Assembly: GCA_902492065.1 (NCBI GenBank)
Contig: CABUKE010000004.1
Span: 1 to 64,000, forward strand
DNA from: an uncultured Eubacteriales bacterium
GTDB taxonomy: Bacteria > Bacillota > Clostridia > UBA1381 > UMGS1253
Direction: 5' to 3'
Length of the DNA stretch: 64,000 nt
Below, piece after piece: positions 1 to 5,787 of the stretch (its first letter is position 1; each line of letters opens with the position of its first letter). Under the pieces are notes generated by a model. The model did not search any database and was not told the origin of the DNA. It was given only the letters and a program-made list of their open reading frames with translations. A program made the position numbers and the translations under genes.

Positions 1-1
1 C

Positions 2-727
2 AACAATACAGGGATCCCGAGCATAGCGGCAATATTGCAGAGTGGGAATTTGTATTTGTATTGTATGGGTAATCCGGTGATGTATCTTGATCCAAGTGGA
101 TTGAGATATGAGTCTCTTAGACAGATTGCTGAAGATGCAGGCGGAACATTATACTGGGATAGTAATAGAGGAGTAGCCAAAGTTACTTTGAATGGTAGAA
201 CTGTGGAATACTATAATAGAGATGGAAAGGGTTCATTTATTGACGGTACTGATAGTAAATTATACGTAGACGGGGAAACATTTGCGCGTGATTTTGGCGG
301 CAGTTATACAGAGGAATATGGAGCTGGCTATGAAGGATATACTTTAATATTTGCCCAAGACAGAGGCCAAATAAAAGTAGAAAGTTTACGATTTACTTAT
401 ACAGTAGACGGAGAGAGGTTGGCTGATAATTTTAACAATAGACAAAATGAAGCAAAGGGAGATAGCATGACGGGTGCCTCATTTGTTGCTGGTGTTTTGA
501 CATATGGAAGTGGTAAAGTTATAGGTGGTATTTTATTAGCTGGAACCACAGGGCTTAGTTTTGGGGCGAATAAAATAGATGTATCATTTGGACTTAAAGC
601 TGGAGAAAGAATAACAGTTCGAACAACAGCGAGCTATGCAGTTAACGGAAGAGCTGGAGTAAATTATAATACTATTGTAAGAAATTCCAGTGGAACTGTA
701 AGAAAAACAGCTTGGAGGTCTTATTAA
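2..727 (+). CDS. Rhs/YD-repeat protein, C-terminal part with toxin tip 1 (partial)
   Basis: The reading frame is open from the window edge, so the 5' end lies outside. The first ~35 residues are the end of an Rhs core (SGNLYLYCMGNPV, then LDPSGL) and match the same segment of the second cassette at 1396-1480. Everything after the DPSGL boundary is a variable tip, the usual place of the toxin in Rhs polymorphic toxins. The first ~65 tip residues (SLRQIAEDAGG, then LYWDSNRG, then YVDGETFARDFGG) resemble the stalk domain found in copper amine oxidase N-termini. The last ~100 residues, with a Gly/Ala-rich hydrophobic stretch (GGILLAGTTGLSFGA), are not recognised. The tip is A+T-rich compared with the core. 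The stop codon overlaps the start of the next small gene (TAATG), which supports a toxin-immunity pair. The toxin activity is unknown. Confidence 0.8.
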   Translation, partial: NNTGIPSIAAILQSGNLYLYCMGNPVMYLDPSGLRYESLRQIAEDAGGTLYWDSNRGVAKVTLNGRTVEYYNRDGKGSFIDGTDSKLYVDGETFARDFGGSYTEEYGAGYEGYTLIFAQDRGQIKVESLRFTYTVDGERLADNFNNRQNEAKGDSMTGASFVAGVLTYGSGKVIGGILLAGTTGLSFGANKIDVSFGLKAGERITVRTTASYAVNGRAGVNYNTIVRNSSGTVRKTAWRSY

Positions 728-960
728 TGATTTTGGTTTATATCTGTTGTGTTTTAATCACATATTTTATTGGGTATTTTATTGGAAAAGTTATTAAGAG
801 AAAGTATAGCGAAACTAAAATAGTAATTTGTCATAGTGTTTTACTAGTTATATGTCTCATTATATCCAGATTAGTTAGTAGTGAAATTAGACTAAATGTA
901 TTCATAATAGGTTTAGCATTTGTAATAGGTTTTGGTATCAATCAATTTAAACCTAAATAA
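727..960 (+). CDS. small membrane protein, putative immunity to Rhs tip 1
   Basis: This gene encodes 77 residues. GGAGG at 714-718 lies 8 bases before ATG 727, and the ATG shares one base with the stop of the Rhs gene, so the two should be translationally coupled. Residues ~2-22 and ~36-70 are strongly hydrophobic, with a short basic loop (KVIKRKYSETK) between them, giving two or three membrane segments. There is no signal peptide and no known family. Its place directly behind a variable Rhs tip is the standard position of an immunity gene. A TTG start at 712 is possible but would bury the ribosome-binding site. The immunity role is inferred from position only. Confidence 0.65.
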   Translation: MILVYICCVLITYFIGYFIGKVIKRKYSETKIVICHSVLLVICLIISRLVSSEIRLNVFIIGLAFVIGFGINQFKPK

Positions 961-1082
961 TAGCTTCACCTGCTTAGTAATCGAAATTTTGGTGATAGCT
1001 GCTGTTTTTAATTGAGGTTTTTATATTGTATTAAGAAGCCCTAAATTTAATCATAAAAAAGGAACGATAGGAAGCGGTGTAA

Positions 1083-1122
1083 GGGATGAAAAAAGAGGCG
1101 TTTTCGCCTCTTTTTTCATCCC
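1083..1122. terminator. perfect 18-bp hairpin between cassettes 1 and 2
   Basis: GGGATGAAAAAAGAGGCG (1083-1100) and its exact complement (1105-1122) flank a TTTT loop. The right arm contains a six-T run. It separates immunity gene 1 from a promoter for cassette 2 that begins three bases later. A related hairpin precedes cassette 3. Confidence 0.75.
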
Positions 1123-1125
1123 TGC

Positions 1126-1154
1126 TTGACAAAGCATGTGGCGTACGATAGAAT
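1126..1154 (+). promoter_or_regulatory. sigma-A-type promoter before Rhs orphan 2
   Basis: TTGACA (1126-1131), a 17-base spacer and TAGAAT (1149-1154). The same block, with few changes, occurs at 4084-4112 before the third cassette. Confidence 0.65.
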
Positions 1155-1186
1155 GAGTGTAGGACGACGGGTCCTGCGGAAGCGTT

Positions 1187-2092
1187 GTGCGGTGCGGGGA
1201 CGAAGCGTACAACTACGACGCGTTCGGGAACCAGACGGAAGCGAGCGGTGATACGAATCCGTTCCGGTACAGCGGAGAATACTACGATGCGGAAACAGGA
1301 TTGATTTACCTGCGTGCACGGTATTATGACAGCGGCGTAGGGGGATTTACTTCTGCGGATACCCATTGGAATGTTGGGAATATGATTTATGGCGACGACA
1401 ACACCGGGATTCCGAGTATTGCGGCGATTATGCAGAGCGGGAATTTGTATGTGTATTGTAGCGGGAACCCCGTGAATAGAATAGATATACAAGGGCAGGC
1501 TTGGGAACCCATTTACAAAATAAGGCAGACTGGCAATGAGGCTGCTGCCATCACCCTTCAGTATGGCTGGAATACTATGTGGGAGGCAAAAGGCATTGCT
1601 GATACTGCGCGAGATGCAGGAGTACGCTATGCCGAAAATCACGGTTTCTCTCAAACATGGGATAATGAAGCGGATGCATATCGTCATTTTAAATGGAATT
1701 TCGATATGAATCGAAAATTAGGCAATAATGAAGCTGCCTATATAGCAAATACACATGAACTGTTTGGGTTTGTAGAAGCGGGGCGGCCGATCGCCTCGTA
1801 CGATAACGTGGCTATAACCAGATTTGATCGTGCGTCTTTAATGGATTTATGGAATAATAAAGTAGGAAGGGCGTTGTCAGTAGGGCCGTATAGAAATGCA
1901 GAGACTGCTTTTAGTTATGCCCTAGATAAAGGGTATTTAATAACAGATGTAACAAAAGTGTTTGATTTTTTAGGTATTACTGATTATGTCGCAAGTGATG
2001 GATTGGTTACAGGAGCGTGGAATTGGCGTACAGGAAATATTACATTTACCGCACAAGGAAAGGCCACAATTACATTAAAGATAGGTATATAG
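1187..2092 (+). CDS. displaced Rhs C-terminal tip 2 (orphan core plus EADAYRH-type toxin domain)
   Basis: About 300 residues. The frame is open from 1163, and the GTG at 1187 is only a possible start because no good ribosome-binding site precedes it. Residues ~8-100 are the last part of an Rhs core (DAFGNQTEASG, then GEYYDAETGLIYLRARYYD, then SGNPVNRID). The DNA of this part is almost identical to 4522-4642. The tip begins near residue 105. It contains DNEADAYRHFKWNFDM near residues 163-178 and NTHELFG about 20 residues later. This resembles a family of polymorphic toxin tips with a D-A-x-R-H-x-x-W-N motif and a following H-E pair (DUF6973-like, from memory). A promoter and a terminator precede it and a membrane-protein gene follows 10 bases later. 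It could be a silent reserve tip or an expressed short protein. Confidence 0.7.
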   Translation: MRCGDEAYNYDAFGNQTEASGDTNPFRYSGEYYDAETGLIYLRARYYDSGVGGFTSADTHWNVGNMIYGDDNTGIPSIAAIMQSGNLYVYCSGNPVNRIDIQGQAWEPIYKIRQTGNEAAAITLQYGWNTMWEAKGIADTARDAGVRYAENHGFSQTWDNEADAYRHFKWNFDMNRKLGNNEAAYIANTHELFGFVEAGRPIASYDNVAITRFDRASLMDLWNNKVGRALSVGPYRNAETAFSYALDKGYLITDVTKVFDFLGITDYVASDGLVTGAWNWRTGNITFTAQGKATITLKIGI

Positions 2093-2102
2093 GAGGGAAG
2101 AC

Positions 2103-2384
2103 ATGAAAATAAGAGATGTGTTCTTAGTAATTATGCTAAGCATAATTATTGGGATTTGTGGCTGGTATCTAAAGTTATTTAATTTAATACCTCCTGGCGT
2201 ATTTTGGAATAATGCATTCACAGAAATGATTCCGACTGTTTTACTTGCATTAATAGCACCAATTTTTCTTGGAAAAGGATGGGCGGAACGAGGAGCACTC
2301 ATTTTAATTGCAATTATAACGACAGTTTGTGCGATGTTTGGTACGATGGTTATTGATGTATATTTAGTTTTTAAAGATTTTTAG
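2103..2384 (+). CDS. small membrane protein, putative immunity to Rhs tip 2
   Basis: This gene encodes 93 residues. It starts 10 bases after the orphan Rhs stop, with AGGAGGG just upstream of ATG 2103. Three hydrophobic stretches can be seen: residues ~6-27, ~40-57 and ~64-87. Between the first two lies a short Pro/Trp-containing loop. It shows no similarity to the first immunity candidate beyond being small and membrane-bound, as expected when each tip has its own cognate protein. The function is inferred from gene order. A hairpin, now split by an IS element, lies about 110 bases downstream. Confidence 0.6.
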   Translation: MKIRDVFLVIMLSIIIGICGWYLKLFNLIPPGVFWNNAFTEMIPTVLLALIAPIFLGKGWAERGALILIAIITTVCAMFGTMVIDVYLVFKDF

Positions 2385-2493
2385 GAATGTCGCACCATAC
2401 TATAAATATATAGAGAGAGTACATAATCCATATTTTAATTCCGTTCACCAAAAGAAGAGGCGTTTTTGTAGTGTTATGATAAAAATGAACACT

Positions 2494-2507
2494 AAAAAAG
2501 AGGCTAT
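2494..2507. terminator. left arm of a terminator hairpin split by the IS element
   Basis: Positions 2494-2507 pair perfectly, over 14 bases, with 4061-4074 on the far side of the IS. Joining the two flanks restores a hairpin with a 9-base loop and a T-run. It would have ended cassette 2 and preceded the promoter of cassette 3. Confidence 0.65.
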
Positions 2508-2515
2508 AATATAAT

Positions 2516-2539
2516 TGATGTGACCCCCAAAAGTTAGAC
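2516..2539 (+). repeat. IS terminal inverted repeat, left
   Basis: It begins TGATGT and continues with the 18-base core shared with the right end. It pairs with 4033-4056, and the two differ only at bases 4-6. Confidence 0.9.
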
Positions 2540-2578
2540 TTTTTATAGCGTAGTAGTTTTAATGACTGCTACGCTATT

Positions 2579-3403
2579 TTATGCAGCCAAGGTGTTAAGG
2601 CGGTACTGTACCGGACTCATCCACCCAAGTTTCTCTTTAATTCTTTTCTCGTTGTAATATTTTATATATTTTTCGATAGCTTCTTTAAGTTCGACAAAAC
2701 TGTAATATGTAGTACCATAATACAGTTCTTGTTTCAGTATTCCAAAGAAATTCTCCATTACAGAATTATCATAGCAATTGCCCTTACGAGACATACTTTG
2801 AAATATTTTGTTTTCTTTAAGAGTAGATGAATATGTACCCATTTGATACGCCCAGCCTCTGTCAGAATGAAATGTTCTTCTATATGGGCAATCAGATGTT
2901 ATTTCTATCGCCTGTTTTTGAGCAGATAATATTCCTGCCGCTGATGGTGTTTGCGTTATACTGTAACTTAAAATTTCACCATTGAACATATCGAGAAATG
3001 GGTCTAAATACAATTTCTTAATCACCATTCTGCCTTTGTTCGCTATCTCATAATACTTAAATTCGGTAGTATCGGTAGTTATCTTTTGATGTGGCACAGA
3101 TGTGTTAAAACGGCGGTTAATTCTGTTAGGAGCTATTTTGCCAACATTACCTTTGTATGAGTTATATTTACGGCTTTTGCGAGTAAAAGAGGTGACTTGA
3201 AAACCTAATTTTTGTATAATTCTTTGAACCTTCTTTTTGTTAACAAAAATCTTTCTGTTTTGTAATTCTCTATATACTCGTCTGTAACCGTAATCCTTGT
3301 TTTCGTTATGTATTTTTGTGATTTCATCCTCTAAATATTTGTCGGGATTTTTTCTGTCAAACCGCTTTTGCCAATACATATATGTTGCCTTGGGAAAATC
3401 CAC
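2579..3403 (-). CDS. IS150-type transposase OrfB (DDE integrase domain)
   Basis: Read from GTG 3403 this is 274 residues. The frame is open further upstream, as expected if it is made only by -1 frameshifting from orfA. It has the HTH_21 region (GYRRVYRELQNR) near residues 38-50 and the rve catalytic core. The acidic triad is visible as the D in TTDTTEFKY, the D in FHSDRGWAYQ and the E in SVMENFFGILKQE. The C-terminus (YYNEKRIKEKLGWMSPVQYR) is typical of the family. The catalytic residues are all present, so OrfB itself looks intact. Its supply depends on a defective orfA. Confidence 0.93.
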   Translation of the reverse strand: MDFPKATYMYWQKRFDRKNPDKYLEDEITKIHNENKDYGYRRVYRELQNRKIFVNKKKVQRIIQKLGFQVTSFTRKSRKYNSYKGNVGKIAPNRINRRFNTSVPHQKITTDTTEFKYYEIANKGRMVIKKLYLDPFLDMFNGEILSYSITQTPSAAGILSAQKQAIEITSDCPYRRTFHSDRGWAYQMGTYSSTLKENKIFQSMSRKGNCYDNSVMENFFGILKQELYYGTTYYSFVELKEAIEKYIKYYNEKRIKEKLGWMSPVQYRLNTLAA

Positions 3404-3420
3404 TACTGCGAGAATGTCTT

Positions 3421-3999
3421 TTAATTTGAACTGTCCTCGGAGACTGTGGACGATTCTCGCTGTTTTTTCAGAAGAGCTTCCTCCTCTTTCCGCAGTCTCC
3501 TCAATTCTTTTAAATAGGCATTCTCTATCCTTAATTTCAAATTTTCATCTTCAAGTTCTTTGATATGTTCAGCACTTGTATCCACAGGCTTTTCTTCAAT
3601 GAGTTTAGTAGGCTTTTTATATTCCTTAATATTCAATGTTTTCTTACGACCTTTCTTCTTTGGTCTCAAAGCGTCAGATCCGGCAATTCTAAAATCGTTA
3701 ACCCATTTTACAATTAAAGAAGGATTTTTTATACCTTGTGACAGAGCCAATTCCTGATATGAGACTTCACTTGATAGATACAATTCTACCACAGAAAGTT
3801 TAAATTGAAAAGTGTAATTATTATTTTGTCTAGAACGTATTAATCCTTCATTGCCAAATTCTTTGTACGAATGCACTCACTCTTCAATTTTACGCTTTGC
3901 AGGTATATTATATTTATTTGCTAAATATTTATACCCACCTTCTCCGTTTAGGTATGCCTGTACAACTTCCATTTTAAATTCAAAACTATATTTTGCCAT
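3421..3999 (-). pseudogene. IS150-type OrfA, interrupted by an in-frame TGA
   Basis: ATG at 3999 has GGGAGG upstream and starts MAKYSFEFKMEVVQAYLNGE, a normal N-terminal helix-turn-helix region. Codon 41 (3877-3879) is TGA. The frame then continues V-H-S-Y-K-E-F-G for another 150 residues, with a second HTH (YQELALSQGIKNPSLIVKWV) and a coiled-coil zipper (ELEDENLKLRIENAYLKEL). Related proteins carry Trp at this position (W-V-x-x-Y-K-x-F-G), so TGG to TGA is the likely mutation. A run of six A residues in the coding strand near the end of orfA (3465-3470) is the probable site of the -1 shift into orfB. Confidence 0.85.
3465..3470 (-). other. probable -1 frameshift site between orfA and orfB
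   Basis: Six A residues (coding strand) lie in the codons CTG AAA AAA CAG of orfA. A -1 slip here continues as T-A-R-I-V-H-S-L-R-G-Q-F-K-L-K-D-I-L and enters orfB in frame. Such A-runs serve this role in IS3-family elements. Confidence 0.55.
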
Positions 4000-4032
4000 G
4001 AAAAAACCGACCTCCCAATCGTTAGTTTTTTG

Positions 4033-4056
4033 GTCTAACTTTTGGGGGTCGGCTCA
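4033..4056 (-). repeat. IS terminal inverted repeat, right
   Basis: Its complement starts TGAGCC and then has the same 18-base core as the left end. The AAT target duplication follows at 4057-4059. Confidence 0.9.
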
Positions 4057-4083
4057 AATCATAGCCTCTTTTTTCATCCCCGC

Positions 4084-4112
4084 TTGACAAAGCATGCGGC
4101 GTACGATAAAAT
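4084..4112 (+). promoter_or_regulatory. sigma-A-type promoter before Rhs orphan 3
   Basis: TTGACA (4084-4089), 17 bases, TAAAAT (4107-4112). The block from 4062 to about 4126 repeats 1106-1170 with about 90% identity, so both orphan Rhs tips carry the same promoter. Confidence 0.65.
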
Positions 4113-4223
4113 GAGCGTAGGACGACGGGGCCTGCAGCAGCGCAGGCGGAAGCACCGGGGATATCGCTCGAGCTGCCGCAGCTGGAAACGGCGCTCAACC
4201 GTTACGACGCGTTCGGACGGCTT

Positions 4224-4835
4224 GTGGAGAGCGAGGTCACCAAAGAGGGCGCGCTGACGCAAATTGCGTATACGTACAATGCGTCGGGGTACCGGACGAG
4301 CAAAACGGTGGACGGGGTGACGACGGAGCACCTGCTCGACGGGGCGAACGTGGCGGCGGACGTGGCGAATGGTCAGGTGACGCAGTACGTGCGCGGTCTT
4401 GGGTTGACGGCGCTGGTGCAGGCTGACGGTACGCGCCTGCAGTACGTGACGGACGGCCACGGCGACGTGAAGAAGCTGGTGAGCAGCAGCGGCGCGGTGG
4501 TGGCAGACTACACATATGATGCGTTCGGGAACCAGACGGAAGCGAGCGGCGATACGAATCCATTCCGGTACAGCGGAGAATACTACGATGCAGAAACAGG
4601 ACTGATTTACCTGCGTGCGCGGTATTATGACGCGGGAATAGGAAGCTTCACGCAGGAAGACCCGGCGAAGGATGGGCTGAATTGGTACAGCTATTGTGCT
4701 GGGAATCCGGTAAATAGGTGGGACCCGACGGGATTAGCGCCATTCGATTATTTTTCAACACGTGATGAGGCCGCGGCAGAACGGGGTATGCCATTCCTCC
4801 CACAACAGATTTGTAAATTCAATTTTCGTAGATAA
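4224..4835 (+). pseudogene. displaced Rhs tip 3, toxin domain truncated
   Basis: The frame is open from 4110. GTG 4224 is one possible start. It carries a longer core than the second cassette: several YD-type repeats (YDAFGRLVESEV, YNASGYRTSKTVDG, YVRGLGLTALVQADG, YTYDAFGNQTEASG) and the RARYYDAGIGSFTQEDP hallmark. The core ends at the DPTGL boundary. The tip begins APFDYFSTRDEAA, like DUF4329-type tips, but after about 10 more residues it turns into unrelated sequence (ERGMPFLPQQICKFNFRR) and stops. Most of the toxin domain has therefore been lost by deletion or frameshift. Cassette 3 looks like a decayed reserve tip. Confidence 0.75.
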
Positions 4836-4845
4836 CCAGGTGGAT

Positions 4846-4995
4846 ATGTCTTTTCAGGACACACGCTATCATGAGGAAACATCGCAAGTTGATCCCGGCA
4901 AAGATGGACTCCTGGATATTCTGCCCGCGTTGATTGTGGGATGTATTGTTCTGTGCGTTATTTTCATTCTTATATGGTTTCATAGGAAAAGATAA
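4846..4995 (+). CDS. short membrane protein remnant behind Rhs tip 3
   Basis: A 49-residue frame with one strong hydrophobic segment (residues ~23-44, ILPALIVGCIVLCVIFILIW) ending HRKR. The frame is open back to about 4762. AGGTGG lies only 2 bases before the ATG, which is poor spacing. It may be the 3' end of the former immunity gene of cassette 3, whose 5' part was lost together with the toxin domain. It could also be non-functional. No family is recognised. Confidence 0.4.
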   Translation: MSFQDTRYHEETSQVDPGKDGLLDILPALIVGCIVLCVIFILIWFHRKR

Positions 4996-5266
4996 TCCAC
5001 TGAAATATTTTGGCAATCGCAAAGCAATGGTATCTTATCAGGACAAAATTATCCCTAAATATGGGGTGGGTTATTGGCTCATTTTTTTGTTAGCAGATTC
5101 TGCAATTCTGTTAACGGATTGCTAACCGGACACTAAAAAAGCTTACTTTCACAAAAATAATCCTGTTAAACGCAACAAATTTGAAAAGCCTTAAAACCCG
5201 CATAAAATCTGACTTTTTACTGCGTTGCTCCGACAAAGTTCAACCACAAAATCGGATGGTTCATAA

Positions 5267-5312
<46 letters not shown>

Positions 5313-5314
5313 AG

Positions 5315-5350
5315 ACAAATCCCTATAACCTTAAGGTTATAGGGATTTGT
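5315..5350 (+). terminator. 36-bp perfect palindrome after the tRNA fragment
   Basis: ACAAATCCCTATAACCTT is followed directly by its exact complement. As a hairpin it has a tight loop and a short T-rich tail. It is probably the native terminator of the tRNA-Arg gene. Confidence 0.7.
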
Positions 5351-5700
5351 TATTTGTTTCCAATTTGTTTGACACCTCTCGCGTTACACACTTCATTACC
5401 TATTCCGCTTCTCACTATTCTCCTGAAAAAGTAGGCAGGTGAATACTGTCAGAAGAGGGAGCTTTGCTTCCTGCCTCCGAACTTCTCTTTTAATGACCTC
5501 CAAATTGACTTCCGTATTTAGAATGCCGTATGTCATTATTCTTTTGTTCAAGTCAAAAGAATTGAACGGCGAGTATGTTTCGGACTTAAATCCCTTTGCT
5601 ACGATTTGAGGCGTGATTGAAAATATTTTATGCGCTCATAGATTTGATAAAAATATTACCTACCACCTGTGTACCTTGATTGATTAATGCAAAAAATGGA
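5351..5700. other. intergenic region without a recognisable gene
   Basis: About 350 bases between the tRNA scar and the next promoter. The longest frames are short and lack ribosome-binding sites. I see no RNA motif. Confidence 0.5.
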
Positions 5701-5707
5701 AATTTTG

Positions 5708-5736
5708 TTGTATTTTAAAATGGAGTGTGTTATAAT
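5708..5736 (+). promoter_or_regulatory. promoter of the PHP-helicase gene
   Basis: Extended -10 element TGTTATAAT (-10 at 5731-5736), with a weak -35 (TTGTAT, 5708-5713) 17 bases upstream. Transcription would start near 5743, which excludes the upstream in-frame GTG at 5725 as the start codon. Confidence 0.6.
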
Positions 5737-5787
5737 AAAAATTACAAAAATAGACAAAAAACGGAACGAAAAAGGCAGGTGCAGGCG

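Larger units (their letters stand above)
2516..4056 (-). mobile_element. IS3-family (IS150-group) insertion sequence
   Basis: The element is 1541 bp long, with 24-base imperfect terminal inverted repeats that share the 18-base core GACCCCCAAAAGTTAGAC. The direct flank AAT occurs on both sides (2513-2515 and 4057-4059), a 3-bp target duplication typical of the family. Two overlapping reading frames lie on the minus strand: orfA (helix-turn-helix plus leucine zipper) and orfB (DDE integrase). OrfA carries an in-frame stop, so this copy is probably not autonomous. It interrupts the hairpin between Rhs cassettes 2 and 3. Confidence 0.93.

Noticed and set aside
3877..3879. UGA read as tryptophan or selenocysteine in the IS
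   Set aside because: UGA ends many genes normally in this window, and no special RNA element was seen; a mutation is simpler.
5126..5266. Possible extra gene or RNA between the cassette 3 remnant and the tRNA fragment
   Set aside because: No frame with a ribosome-binding site and no conserved RNA fold could be recognised.
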